The notes below the pieces were generated by a model. The model saw only the letters and a program-made list of their open reading frames with translations. It was not told where the DNA came from and ran no database searches. Below are positions 9,260-19,031 of a stretch of DNA of 64,000 bases, piece after piece. Source of the DNA: CAZMGV01 sp964565925 (lineage in GTDB: Bacteria > JAGRBM01 > JAHCIT01); contig CAZMGV010000015.1 of assembly GCA_964565925.1 (NCBI GenBank), positions 62,001-126,000 on the forward strand, given 5' to 3'. The position numbers and the translations under genes are program-made. The number at the start of each line of letters is the position of its first letter. Position 1 is the first letter of the stretch.

Positions 9260-11446
9260 TTACGCCGTCGCCCGCTCCACGGTCACCGGGACGCCGTTCA
9301 GAATGGCGTTGCCGACGATCGGCTCCATCAGCTTGTCGTCGGTGAGGTCGTTGCACGAGACCCCGCCGAATTCCGAGGCGACCGAGAGCTGGACGCCGTC
9401 CCGGCGGTGGCCCCAGCCGTGCGGCAGACTCACGACACCCTGCATGATCTCGTCCGAGACCGTGAGTCGCGTGACGACCTGACCGACCCGGCTCTTTATT
9501 TTCACCTGTTCGTGGTTGGAGAGGCCGAGTTTTTCCGCGTCGCCGGGGTTCATGATCAGGTCGCACCGGACGCCGCCTTTCACAAGCGACTTGGCGTTGT
9601 GGGCCCAGGAGTTGTTCGTGCGCAGGTCGCGCCGGCCGATGAGCAGCAGTGCCCCCTGGTCGGCCTTCTTCGCGTCGGCGGAAGTTTTGGCGAGATGCGC
9701 CTTGAGGCGATCCAGCTCCGCATCCATCAGCGGATGCGACAGATGGATCTTCTTGTCCTTGGTCTGGAGCACCCGGTCCAGCGCAGGCACGAGCGGCCCG
9801 AGATCAATACCCTTGGGGTTCTCTTCGAGCTTCTTTAGCGTCAGGCCGTCTTTCCACGGCAGGAACTTGTCGCCGTAGCGGCCTGTCCTGAGCAGCGTAT
9901 CCAGGATACGGCGCGGACCGGGCAGGGCTTTCAGCTTGCGGGCTGTTCGGGCAGCGAGCCGGACGGCCGGGTTCTTGGCCTTCTTCTCGGTAAGGCGCAG
10001 GTTCAGGTCTGCCAGAATTTCCGACTCATGCATGGTGCCCGGCTCCGGCTTGATCACCTGCGGCGAGTATTTCGACGTGTTTCGCACGGCGAACATGTGG
10101 AACGCCACTTCATAGTTGTCGTGCTCAAGCGACCAGGTGGGCGGCAGGATGATGTTGGCGAAGCGGGTCGTTTCGTTGATGTAAATATCCACGGCGACAT
10201 AGAACTCCAGGCTCTGGAGCGCTTCTTCAAGCTTCTTTCCGTTGGGGGTTGAGAGGACAGGGTTCCCGGCCATGGAATAGAAGCCGCGCACCTGGCCTTC
10301 GCCGGGGGTGAGAATTTCTTCCGCCAGGCAGGCCGCCGGCAGTTCGCCGTTGAACTCCGGCGCGCCGCGCACGCGGCTCTTCCAGAGGTGGTAGTGGCCT
10401 TTGAGGCCGAGCGCGGGGGCGCTGCCCAGCAGGTCCACCGCCGGAGTCGTGAACATCGCGCCACCCGGGCGGTCGAGGTTGCCGGTCACGAGGTTCAGGG
10501 CGTCCACGAGCCACGACGACAGGGTGCCGAACTCATGCAGGCAGGTCCCGATACGGCCGTAGCAGGCGGCTGTCGGAGCTCCCGCGAAGTCGCGGGCCAG
10601 TTTGCGGATTCCGTCGGCGGTAAGGCCCACCGACGAGGCGACCGCTTCGGGGGTGAACGGGGCGACTTTCAGTTTCAGGCTGTCCACATCGGCCAGATGC
10701 TTCGTTGCCGGGCCGGTCTTCTGGAGGTTTTCCGCGAAGATCACGTTGATCAGCGACGCGAGCAGCAGGCCGTCGTTGCCGGGCCGGATGGCGACATGTT
10801 CGTCGGCGATCTTGGCCGTTTCCGTACGGCGCGGGTCAACGACGACGATCTTGCCTCCGCGCTTGCGGATATCGGAGAGCCGCGTACGGATGTCGGGCGC
10901 GGTCATGACGCTGCCGTTGGAGGTCAGCGGGTTTGCACCCAGGATCAGCAGGAAGTCGGTCCGGTCGAGATCGGGAATCGGAATAGAGAGGATGTTGCCG
11001 AACAGGAACAGGCTCGACGCGTGCTTGGGATTCTGGTCTACAGAGCTTGCTGAATATTTGTTGCGCGAATGGAGCGTCTTGAGAAACGGAAGGCCGTACA
11101 GCACCGCACCGAAGTTATGCGCCGACGGATTGCCCATATAGCTCGCGATGCTGTTCTCGCCGTATTTGCTCTGGATACGCGCGAGCTGCTCCGCGCACTC
11201 TTCCAGCGCCTCGTCCCAGGAAATCTTTTCCCAGCCGTCCTTGGTACGGCGGACCGGGAACTTCAGGCGGTCGGGGTCTTCCTGGATTTCCTGGAGGGCG
11301 AACGCCTTGGGGCAGATGTGCCCGCGGCTGAAGGGGTCCTGCTCGTCGGCCCGGATCTTGACGACCTTGTTGTCCTCCACATCTATCAGGAGCCCGCAGG
11401 TCGCTTCGCAAAGATTGCAGGTTTTGTGAACAGTCTGAACCGCCAT
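9260..11446 (-). CDS. Molybdopterin-dependent oxidoreductase, single subunit
   Basis: The product (about 728 residues from the ATG at 11444-11446) is a DMSO-reductase-superfamily enzyme. The N-terminus gives four cysteines for a 4Fe-4S cluster: CNLCEATC, then a Cys in GHICPKAFAL. Mo-bisMGD-binding segments include ILGANPLTSNGSVMTAPD and VVDPRRTETAKIADEHVAI, and the C-terminal dinucleotide-binding domain ends with SLPHGWGHRRDGVQL. The metal-ligand region reads YSASSVDQNPKH, so Ser rather than Cys or Sec is the likely ligand. There is no Tat signal, so it is probably cytoplasmic. I chose the second in-frame Met because a GGGGTGG ribosome binding site precedes it and homology starts there. No small subunit or chaperone gene is near. 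The substrate is unknown. Confidence 0.88.
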   Translation of the reverse strand: MAVQTVHKTCNLCEATCGLLIDVEDNKVVKIRADEQDPFSRGHICPKAFALQEIQEDPDRLKFPVRRTKDGWEKISWDEALEECAEQLARIQSKYGENSIASYMGNPSAHNFGAVLYGLPFLKTLHSRNKYSASSVDQNPKHASSLFLFGNILSIPIPDLDRTDFLLILGANPLTSNGSVMTAPDIRTRLSDIRKRGGKIVVVDPRRTETAKIADEHVAIRPGNDGLLLASLINVIFAENLQKTGPATKHLADVDSLKLKVAPFTPEAVASSVGLTADGIRKLARDFAGAPTAACYGRIGTCLHEFGTLSSWLVDALNLVTGNLDRPGGAMFTTPAVDLLGSAPALGLKGHYHLWKSRVRGAPEFNGELPAACLAEEILTPGEGQVRGFYSMAGNPVLSTPNGKKLEEALQSLEFYVAVDIYINETTRFANIILPPTWSLEHDNYEVAFHMFAVRNTSKYSPQVIKPEPGTMHESEILADLNLRLTEKKAKNPAVRLAARTARKLKALPGPRRILDTLLRTGRYGDKFLPWKDGLTLKKLEENPKGIDLGPLVPALDRVLQTKDKKIHLSHPLMDAELDRLKAHLAKTSADAKKADQGALLLIGRRDLRTNNSWAHNAKSLVKGGVRCDLIMNPGDAEKLGLSNHEQVKIKSRVGQVVTRLTVSDEIMQGVVSLPHGWGHRRDGVQLSVASEFGGVSCNDLTDDKLMEPIVGNAILNGVPVTVERATA

Positions 11447-11559
11447 GATGAACCACCCCAGGATATTCCGGCGGACGTTCCGCCGGTCCGGCACCCGCGC
11501 CGGAAGGGGGTATCCTATACCGATAATGTCAACGATGGGGAGGGGCGATGTTCTATTGA

Positions 11560-12906
11560 TTACTCGCCCGCTTCGAGCTTGCGGGCCTCGACTTTCAGGG
11601 GCGCCCGGAGCGTCTTGTAGTAACCGGTTGCGCCGCCTTCGGGGAACCCGGACAGGAAAGTGATGTTGGCGCCGAAGTGGTAGGTCTTGGCCTGAAGGTT
11701 CTCCCAGCCGGTGTACTGATATCCGACTGACGGCAACCCGCCTTTGATCGATTCGGGCGGGTCGGAGTAGTCAGGGTCGTCGATAAACACGACGGAGGTT
11801 ATCAGTTTCAGGGACGGATCGAGATCGATCGCCGTGATCTGGTTCGCACCGTTACCGGTAATGAAATACCAGGGCTCCGCCCCGAACTCGATAGTCTTCT
11901 CTTCATCCAGCATCTTGCCGTCGATCGACGTGCCTTGCGGAACGGTACTGGTGGCAAGGCGAAGACCCTTTAGATCCGTGAAGTCGTGCAGGAACGCTAC
12001 ATCCATGGAAGAGACGAACATGGCGGCCGATTTGGGGAACCTGATCCGCACATCGGCACGCCACAGCCGTTCGAAATGCTGGAAGGATACGAGCGCCGTG
12101 ATATCGAATCCCGGAACCGAATGAATCACGAGATTCTGCTCGCGCGTCACACGGATCGGACCTGCGCGCACTCCGACGATTTCGGAATCGATGTCGTCTT
12201 CGGTGACCTTCAGATTGAGCAGGTTACCGATGGTCTTGACCTTGATCCGGACTTTCAGGCGGTCCAGCATGTCTTCTTCGCTCCGGCCGCGGAGTTCGGT
12301 GAACGATATCCGGTTCGACATGAACGGATGGGTCTTGTCGTAACCCCAGATATAACCGCCGGCGTAAGCGGTCTGGTTGTCGTCATCCCAGCGTACGAGC
12401 CGTTTGCCGCTGGGAGCGACAGCCGAGTCACCGCCCAGCAGGTAGATGTAGACCGGCTCCTTCAGATATGAAGGCGACAGTTTCACTTCGACAAGGGCTC
12501 CCCGTGCCCGGGCGAGGCGCTCCTTGCCGCAACTGTTGCCGGCGTCGTGAAGCATGAAGAGGACTTCGTCGTTGGGATCCAGCACGCCGGGCTGGTCGTC
12601 TTTTGCGATTTTGGACCGGGGATCGGGCGAAGTGACCCGTTCGTCGGCATTCAGTTCGTCGACCTGGATAATGACCTGGCGGAACGCATCGCCGTAACAG
12701 GCGAAGGCGGAGATATTGAGTGCGGAGGTCCCGATCAGCGCCGGTACCTGTGAACCCTTGAGAATCACAGGCAGCGCCGAGGCATTCACCGATTTCACCG
12801 GACGCACTTCATCGGCAGGCGCTGTCGCCTGCGCATATACGGAAACGGGAAACAGTACCGCCAGCAGAAGAAGCCGGAGGCCGCTCAGGTGGTTGAATGC
12901 GGTCAT
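11560..12906 (-). CDS. Secreted protein of unknown function
   Basis: The 448-residue product from the ATG at 12904-12906 begins with a clear Sec signal peptide (FNHLSGLRLLLLAVLFPVSV then YAQA). The mature part is beta-rich and has segments such as EVLFMLHDAGNSCGKERLARA and VYIYLLGGDSAV, which suggest Ig-like or sugar-binding modules, but I do not recognise a family. An open frame continues upstream of the ATG, but the signal peptide fixes the start. It is 113 bases from the oxidoreductase gene on the same strand; a functional link is not established. Confidence 0.65.
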   Translation of the reverse strand: MTAFNHLSGLRLLLLAVLFPVSVYAQATAPADEVRPVKSVNASALPVILKGSQVPALIGTSALNISAFACYGDAFRQVIIQVDELNADERVTSPDPRSKIAKDDQPGVLDPNDEVLFMLHDAGNSCGKERLARARGALVEVKLSPSYLKEPVYIYLLGGDSAVAPSGKRLVRWDDDNQTAYAGGYIWGYDKTHPFMSNRISFTELRGRSEEDMLDRLKVRIKVKTIGNLLNLKVTEDDIDSEIVGVRAGPIRVTREQNLVIHSVPGFDITALVSFQHFERLWRADVRIRFPKSAAMFVSSMDVAFLHDFTDLKGLRLATSTVPQGTSIDGKMLDEEKTIEFGAEPWYFITGNGANQITAIDLDPSLKLITSVVFIDDPDYSDPPESIKGGLPSVGYQYTGWENLQAKTYHFGANITFLSGFPEGGATGYYKTLRAPLKVEARKLEAGE

Positions 12907-13095
12907 CGATGGATCAGTTCGGGCGCTGCCGTTGTCCAGACGGCAGACCTGCGGAAGAGAGTGTACCGGCCAGCTGCGAACCGCAACGGAGTCCGGCTGA
13001 CAGCTATAGATTTTCGCCTGTCCGGCGGCTTTCTGTGAACAAAGTAACGCGGCGGTGTCCACTTTCCCGGTGCCGCGGACGCATTGACACGCAAG

Positions 13096-13368
13096 TCATA
13101 TTTTGTCGGCCAGTACCAGTGCGCCGATCAGGATGAATGCGCCGCCAGCGACTTTCTTGAGTACATGTTCGGGAACGATTTTCACCACAGCTTCCCCGAA
13201 GAGGACGCCCAGCAACGTTACTGTCACCAGTGCGAGACCCGCACCGAGGAATACTGCCAGAGGTTTTTGGGTTTGCGAGACTGCCATAATGGCAGCGAGC
13301 TGGGTTTTATCGCCCAGTTCCGCCACGAAAATCGTCATAAAGGTGCCGGTGAAAACTTTCCAGTCCAT
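13096..13368 (-). CDS. GDT1/TMEM165 (UPF0016) family transporter, half-size
   Basis: The 90-residue membrane protein has the family signature VAELGDKTQLA near the N-terminus, followed by three hydrophobic helices. GDT1/UPF0016 proteins move Mn2+ or Ca2+ against protons and usually have two such repeats; this one has a single repeat and would need to act as a dimer or with a partner. The ribosome binding site AAAGGAGG lies about nine bases before the ATG. No convincing Mn-sensing (yybP-ykoY) riboswitch is visible in the 246-base region upstream. Confidence 0.85.
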   Translation of the reverse strand: MDWKVFTGTFMTIFVAELGDKTQLAAIMAVSQTQKPLAVFLGAGLALVTVTLLGVLFGEAVVKIVPEHVLKKVAGGAFILIGALVLADKI

Positions 13369-13614
13369 GTGTGCAGGCCTCCTTTGAAGCCACCGGGGAT
13401 ATAGACGGCAGGGGTGTGGGCGGAAAGCCGGACGGTGCGAGCGTTAATTATTTGAGTAAATTTGCCCCGTAATGGTCTCGAAACCCTCAAAAACCCTAGC
13501 AATTCCGGCAAATTGTAAACTTTTGGCAAGACCCCGTGAACCGTCTCGCAGGGGTTCCGCACCGCGTGGCATACTCGGAACTGTAGAACCAGATCTTTAG
13601 AAGAGGCCTTTCGC

Positions 13615-16600
13615 TTGCGCGAACATCAGGAACCCCCCTGCGGGGACATGTCGCCTGTGCCGCTGTTTGGCATGCCAAACGGACGGAGCGCCTGTGCGCG
13701 CCGGGTTTTCCGGCCGTACCTGGCCGCTCTGCGCGGGCTTCCGGTTGCGCTGTCAGTTCTATTGGCGGCACTAATGGCGGCCTGCGGCGGCGACGTCCCG
13801 ACCGTTCCGCCCGAACCGGTCGTGATCACCGTCGGCAGTTTCCTGCTGAAGCCATACACAGGCGCCGTGGCGCCGCCCTGCGATGCCACAGCCGCACCTG
13901 CTTTCGGGCCGTTGACTGCGGGGACGCCCTACAATGTTCTGGTTGTGGCGCTGGGTGATGACGACACGACATTCTCGCCGATCTTCGAAGACAATGTGAC
14001 GCTTTCCAGCACCGATCCGCATGACGGCGCCGTTACGACCCGCAAGGCGACCGATGGATGCGTGACGTTCCAGAACCTGCTTGCGGTATCGGCCGGTACC
14101 GGATTTACCCTCACCGCCGACACGACCTCCGTCAGAGGCGTTCGCAGTTCCAGCACCCCGTATGACGTGAATGCCGGCGCGGCTTCACGGCTCGCCGTGC
14201 GGGTTATCGGCACCTGGATCGGCAATACCCCGCCCAATCCGGCGGCGCCTGATCAGCAGGTTGTTCCGGACCGGTCCGGGCCGGAGATTGTCGGCGAGCC
14301 CGTCGGCCTGACGGCCGGTGTGCCGTTCGACGTCGAAGTATTCGTGACCGACGCGCTGGGTAATGTCGTTGCGGGCGCTCCCGCCATTGACGTCGTCCCT
14401 GCTTTCGATACCTTCAACTCCCCGTGCGTTCCGGTGTCCGGAACGACCTTCACCTGCACGGTATACCGGGCCACTCCGTCGCAGCGGGTGGTCGCCACCG
14501 ATCAGGCGACGGTTCTGCAGCGCGGAGACTCGAGCTACTTCGGCGTCGATCCCGACGCGGGCGGCGCCGCGGGTCTGGTCGTGCTGTTGCCCGGACAGGT
14601 GATCCGGCCGACCTCGGGTGGCGGGTTCCTGTCGCCATCGCCGATCCTCGCCAATCCTAAAGTGGGCCAGAACTTCCAGGTGAAGGTCGAGGCCATTGAC
14701 GTTTTTGGCAATATCGTCCCGTCGGGACAGGACACCATCACGCTCTCTAACCCCGGCGCTCCGGCGACACAGCTGTTTGTCGCCCGGCTTAATCTCGTGG
14801 CGGGCCAGACCGCGTTCTCGGTGCTGGCGAAAACCGCGCTTGGCGGGCAGCAGCTCAGTGCCACGGGGCTTGTGCTGCCGACGGCAACCTCCGACACCTT
14901 CGATATCGACCCGCCCGATCCGATCATTGTGACGGCGACGCTGTCGGGTGCTGTTCCAGGTCAGGGTATTCTCGGCAATTCGGCGGCATTCCGTCTCGAT
15001 TCTGCCAACCAGACGCCGGATCCCTCGGCGGTCGGACACGAATTCTCTGCCGCCGATTACGCGGCCGTTTCTGCGGTAAATGACGGCCTCTCGACCGCGA
15101 CCAGCGCGCCCGATACAGCGGGGGTGCTGGTGCGGCCCACGGGGGTCCCGGGAATCGTGGCGGATATGCCGCCGCGTCAGGACCTTTCCTGTGCCTACGA
15201 CTCTGACCGTTCGCAGATGGTGTTCTTCGGCGGTTCCGACGAAGGGATTCCCTTCGACGACACTTGGGAGTGGGACGGGGCGTCGCTGAACCGGGTCTCT
15301 CCGGCGGTGACCTCGGACTTCCGTCCAGCCGCACGGTCCTCCCACGGAATGATTCATGTCCCGGGTGTCGGCGTCATCGTGTTCGGCGGCCTGTCGGCAC
15401 GCGGCCGGCTCAACGACATCTGGATCTGGGACGGGACCAACTGGTTCATGCCGACGCAGAACAATCCCCCGTCGCCGCGGCTTGGCTCCGCCATGTCCTA
15501 CGATGCCAGCCAGGGCTATGCCGTCGTCTTCGGCGGGGAAACGAATTCGGGTCTTACCAACGAGCTCTGGCTCTATGACGGGGCGAACTGGGCGCTGACG
15601 CCGTCTTCGGGTACCGTGCCGCCGCCCCGGGCGGGCGCGAAACTGGTTTACGACCCGGGCCGTGCGGTGCATGTGCTCGTGGGTGGCCGGGAGTCCTCGG
15701 GCCTGGCGAGCGATCACTACGAGCTTCAGTACACCGGCAGCAACTGGCAATGGACCCGCCGTGATGGGACCGAAATTTCGCTTCTGCCGCCCGGCCGTAC
15801 TTCTCATGTGGCAGGCTTCGACACCAACCGGAACGTCGTGGTGCTGTACGGCGGGTATCTTCCGTCGGGAGTCGGCGGAGCCAGCCAGGTCTGGGAGTTC
15901 GATAATGCGAGTCTGAACGGTCCGGAGTGGGATACTGCCGGCGTGTCGGGCCTCCCGTCGCTGGTCGGTGCAGCGGGATGTTTCGACCAGATCAGAAATG
16001 TATTTGTGATCGCGGGCGGGCAGTTGCCCAGTTCCTCGCTCAATCTGGAAGTGTACCGCTGGGACGGCGTTGCCGGTGCGGCAGGTTTTGATATCCAGCG
16101 CAGCGCATACGGCCCGGAGGCCCGGACGGGCGGGGCGATGGGTTATCTGGAAACCGATTCGGCCGGATTCCCGTCGCAGAGAGTGTTTCTGTTCGGCGGG
16201 CGCTCCGCCGGCGGCAGCCTGCTGAACGATCTCTGGACGCAGGACAGTTCGACCGGTTTCTGGACGCAGCTTTCGCCGGTGGCGGACCTCGTCGATCTCG
16301 GGATGCCGCCGCCCATGGAACGCGCGAAGCTGGTGGAAGATACGGCGCGGGATACGCTGGTTCTCTACGGAGGGGAAAGCTCCTCCGGCGGAGTGACGAC
16401 CATCTGGGATCTGCGCCGCGACTGGCGGCCGCTCACCGGATCCGCGTTCCAGATGAACGGAACCGATCTGACCGCCACCGTCAATGACGGTAATTTCGCC
16501 GTCGAGCTCCAGGCCGGCGATATTGTGGATGTGAACGGAACTATCGGTACGGTCGCTTCGGTCGTAACGCCGAACCTGGCTACGATCATGATCGCGGTTG

Positions 16601-17667
16601 CCGATACCGGCGTTCAGGCGACGGCGAACAAGCTCGTATGGGAATGGGATCCCTGGATCCGGCCGTCGGCTGATTTTCTGGCGCCGCCCTCTGCCCGTAC
16701 GGGCACAGCGGTCGCCTACGACGAAGCCAATTCAAAGGTCGTTGTGTTCGGCGGACTGATCGGCTCCGGCGTGACGGCGCAGACCTGGTTCTGGGACGGC
16801 ACCCAGTGGAGCACTCTGCCGTTTACGAGTCTGCCACGCCCGCAGGCCCGGATCGGGGCCGCAATGGCGTTCGATCCGGCGACCGGACAGGTGCTTCTCT
16901 TCGGCGGACAGGGCGCCAACGGATATCTGAGCGATACCTGGACATGGGACGGTACCGACTGGACGCCGATGGCCGATCTGGGTTCGACCCCGCCGCCGAT
17001 GCGCGATGCCGTGCTGTTCCGTGCGGGTCCCAACGGACTGATACTGGTCGGTGGAACCATGTCGGGGGGCAAACCGGTATCGGGCGAATGGTTCTGGGAC
17101 GGCGCGGCCTGGTATCATCTGGACGGGCTCGGATATTCGCACCCGAGACCCGGCGCCGCGGCTGCCTACGATTCGAATACGGAGACAGCCATCTGGTTCG
17201 GCGGAGTCGATACGGCCGCTCAGGAACTGGAGCTGCTTCCCGTCCCGGCAGTGGGCCCGTGGTCTCCCGGGATCGACCCCTTTAATCCGGATCGCTATTC
17301 TGTCGAGATATACGATTTCGCTGTAGCGGTTCCGCAAGGGGCCACGGTGTCGCAGACTTCATTGACGGTGGTGGGCGGTGGCCTGGGGGCCGGCGGTCCC
17401 GGAACCGACGTCTATATCCAGCGGGCCGATGGCGTCTGGGACTATGTGGGCGGGCACGGCAGCGGGCCCCGGTTCTGTCCCAAAGATCCTGTCGATCCTG
17501 CGCAGTGTCTGGTCGACCGGACGGTTTCGGTTACCTATCCGTCTTCCACCTATCTGGTAAACGGGCATGTGAGACTCGCGGTGTCCTCGGCCACTACCTC
17601 TTCGGACTCGGTCCGCTCGCTTCAGTCGACCGATTATCTCGAAGTGAAGATCGGTTACCTGCCCTGA
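13615..17667 (+). CDS. Giant kelch-repeat lipoprotein with Ig-like N-terminal modules
   Basis: The 1350-residue protein has a lipoprotein signal (hydrophobic ALSVLLAALMAACGG, lipobox Cys), about 450 residues of beta-sandwich modules, and then kelch repeats from about residue 525. I count twelve blades marked by GG followed by a W/Y-x-W/Y-D type strand, for example VFGGLSARGRLNDIWIWDG and LFGGQGANGYLSDTWTWDG. A non-kelch insert of about 75 residues separates blades 8 and 9. Kelch propellers bind proteins or glycans; here it would be on the cell surface or in the periplasm. The TTG at 13615 has an AGAGG site upstream; the ATGs at 13648 and 13672 are alternative starts. Confidence 0.82.
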   Translation: MREHQEPPCGDMSPVPLFGMPNGRSACARRVFRPYLAALRGLPVALSVLLAALMAACGGDVPTVPPEPVVITVGSFLLKPYTGAVAPPCDATAAPAFGPLTAGTPYNVLVVALGDDDTTFSPIFEDNVTLSSTDPHDGAVTTRKATDGCVTFQNLLAVSAGTGFTLTADTTSVRGVRSSSTPYDVNAGAASRLAVRVIGTWIGNTPPNPAAPDQQVVPDRSGPEIVGEPVGLTAGVPFDVEVFVTDALGNVVAGAPAIDVVPAFDTFNSPCVPVSGTTFTCTVYRATPSQRVVATDQATVLQRGDSSYFGVDPDAGGAAGLVVLLPGQVIRPTSGGGFLSPSPILANPKVGQNFQVKVEAIDVFGNIVPSGQDTITLSNPGAPATQLFVARLNLVAGQTAFSVLAKTALGGQQLSATGLVLPTATSDTFDIDPPDPIIVTATLSGAVPGQGILGNSAAFRLDSANQTPDPSAVGHEFSAADYAAVSAVNDGLSTATSAPDTAGVLVRPTGVPGIVADMPPRQDLSCAYDSDRSQMVFFGGSDEGIPFDDTWEWDGASLNRVSPAVTSDFRPAARSSHGMIHVPGVGVIVFGGLSARGRLNDIWIWDGTNWFMPTQNNPPSPRLGSAMSYDASQGYAVVFGGETNSGLTNELWLYDGANWALTPSSGTVPPPRAGAKLVYDPGRAVHVLVGGRESSGLASDHYELQYTGSNWQWTRRDGTEISLLPPGRTSHVAGFDTNRNVVVLYGGYLPSGVGGASQVWEFDNASLNGPEWDTAGVSGLPSLVGAAGCFDQIRNVFVIAGGQLPSSSLNLEVYRWDGVAGAAGFDIQRSAYGPEARTGGAMGYLETDSAGFPSQRVFLFGGRSAGGSLLNDLWTQDSSTGFWTQLSPVADLVDLGMPPPMERAKLVEDTARDTLVLYGGESSSGGVTTIWDLRRDWRPLTGSAFQMNGTDLTATVNDGNFAVELQAGDIVDVNGTIGTVASVVTPNLATIMIAVADTGVQATANKLVWEWDPWIRPSADFLAPPSARTGTAVAYDEANSKVVVFGGLIGSGVTAQTWFWDGTQWSTLPFTSLPRPQARIGAAMAFDPATGQVLLFGGQGANGYLSDTWTWDGTDWTPMADLGSTPPPMRDAVLFRAGPNGLILVGGTMSGGKPVSGEWFWDGAAWYHLDGLGYSHPRPGAAAAYDSNTETAIWFGGVDTAAQELELLPVPAVGPWSPGIDPFNPDRYSVEIYDFAVAVPQGATVSQTSLTVVGGGLGAGGPGTDVYIQRADGVWDYVGGHGSGPRFCPKDPVDPAQCLVDRTVSVTYPSSTYLVNGHVRLAVSSATTSSDSVRSLQSTDYLEVKIGYLP

Positions 17668-17717
17668 TCTCGAAGGGCACGGGTCGGCCCGCTCCGGCCG
17701 CATTTCCTGAAAAACCC

Positions 17718-17745
17718 TTGAATATTCGCGGGTTCCGCGTAATAT
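17718..17745 (+). promoter_or_regulatory. Putative sigma-70-type promoter for the kinase-FHA genes
   Basis: TTGAAT at 17718-17723 and TAATAT at 17740-17745 are 16 bases apart. They lie between the kelch lipoprotein and the kinase gene, in the correct orientation. A seven-base-pair hairpin (arms 17784-17790 and 17795-17801) lies in the leader between this promoter and the GTG start. The match is good but the call rests on pattern only. Confidence 0.4.
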
Positions 17746-17818
17746 GGGAATGAATCCCGAGGCGTGAGGGCGCCCTGCTCGCTGGAAGAACTGTTTCTTC
17801 CGTGAGTTTTCGAGAGTT

Positions 17819-19006
17819 GTGCTGCCCCTCATGCCCGAAAATCCCGAACCTCTACCGGACCTGAAAGCGGCTGCCCCCCGTGCGGAAGCGGCGCGCCCGG
17901 AGCTTGTGCGTCCGGCGGATCCCGTACGGCCGGCAGAGCCCGCCAAGCGGATTGACCGCTACGAGATCCAGCTGCCGGAGCTGGGCAAGGGCGGCATGGG
18001 AATCGTGTACCGGGGTTTCGATCCCCGTATCGGCCGCCAGATCGCTATCAAGACCATTCCGACAACAGTCACTCCGGATCACGAGCATTTTGAAGAGTTC
18101 CGCCGCCGGCTGTTCCGCGAAGCCCAGGCGGCCGGCACGCTCAATCACCCGAATATCGTTACGGTCTATGATGTGGGCGAGGCCGACGGCCAGCTCTTTA
18201 TCGTCATGGAGCTGGTGGACGGCCGCTCGCTCGACAAAGTGATCCGTAGCGGCGAAGCGCCGCCGCTACCGGAAGTTTTCCATTACGTTGAACAGGTCGG
18301 CGTCGCTCTGGACTACGCCCACACGAAGGGGATCGTTCACCGGGATATCAAGCCGGCGAACCTGATTGTCGCCAATGACCGGGCCGTGAAGGTTGCCGAT
18401 TTCGGTATCGCCAAGCTGTCGACCAGCACGATCACCCAGGAAGGCGGGCGGCTGGGCTCCCCCTCCTACATGTCCCCGGAACAGGTGGACGGGCGAAGCA
18501 TCGACGGACGCAGCGACATCTGGAGCCTGGGAGTCGTTCTCTACCAGCTGCTCACCGGCGAAAAGCCGTTCAAGGGGTCCACGGTTGCGGCGATTACGCA
18601 CCAGATCGTGAACGGCACCTTTATCCCGCCCTCGGAACTCAATCCGCGTCTGCCAAGGCGTCTGGACCGGATCCTCGAGAAGGCACTGCAGAAGGAACCC
18701 GAGCGCCGGTTCCAGACCGGTACCCAGCTTGCGTCGGAACTAAGAAAGCTGGACGGCGAAGAGCTGAAAGGCGTGCGGCTCAGTTATGCCAGGAAAGACG
18801 GCAAAAAGGATGCGGCCGAAGTCCGCCGTCCGCGCGAAATGACCCCAGTTCCGCCGCCGTCGCAGATAGAGGGCGTTTTCCAGAATCTTACCTACAGCGC
18901 GCGTTCCGTCGGCGGCCCCCGCCGCCCTGACTGGAAGCCGTGGGCGTTCGCAGCCCTTGCAGGAGGAGCGGTTCTCGTGTTCGCCGCGCTCAGACTGAGC
19001 CGGTAA
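17819..19006 (+). CDS. Hanks-type Ser/Thr protein kinase with C-terminal membrane anchor
   Basis: The 395-residue protein has a Pro/Ala-rich N-terminus, a kinase domain from about 48 to 320 and a C-terminal membrane helix (WAFAALAGGAVLVFAALRL). All kinase motifs are present: glycine loop LGKGGMGIVYRG, catalytic Lys in IAIKTI, catalytic loop HRDIKPANL, DFGIAKL, and the activation segment ending YMSPEQ. It should be an active PknB-like kinase without an extracellular sensor domain, since only a few residues follow the anchor. The GTG at 17819 has a GAGAG site five bases before it; the ATG at 17831 is an alternative. The FHA protein follows after 25 bases and is a likely substrate or reader. Confidence 0.93.
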   Translation: MLPLMPENPEPLPDLKAAAPRAEAARPELVRPADPVRPAEPAKRIDRYEIQLPELGKGGMGIVYRGFDPRIGRQIAIKTIPTTVTPDHEHFEEFRRRLFREAQAAGTLNHPNIVTVYDVGEADGQLFIVMELVDGRSLDKVIRSGEAPPLPEVFHYVEQVGVALDYAHTKGIVHRDIKPANLIVANDRAVKVADFGIAKLSTSTITQEGGRLGSPSYMSPEQVDGRSIDGRSDIWSLGVVLYQLLTGEKPFKGSTVAAITHQIVNGTFIPPSELNPRLPRRLDRILEKALQKEPERRFQTGTQLASELRKLDGEELKGVRLSYARKDGKKDAAEVRRPREMTPVPPPSQIEGVFQNLTYSARSVGGPRRPDWKPWAFAALAGGAVLVFAALRLSR

Positions 19007-19031
19007 CTACGGGAATATACCGCGGCAGCAG

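Noticed and set aside
13369..13614. A yybP-ykoY manganese riboswitch upstream of the GDT1 gene
   Set aside because: I could not find the conserved junction segments on the minus strand; only a normal ribosome binding site is clear.
14185..15807. A 540-codon minus-strand frame opposite the kelch lipoprotein
   Set aside because: It is Arg/His-rich with no recognisable motif, and it lies opposite a convincing repeat protein.
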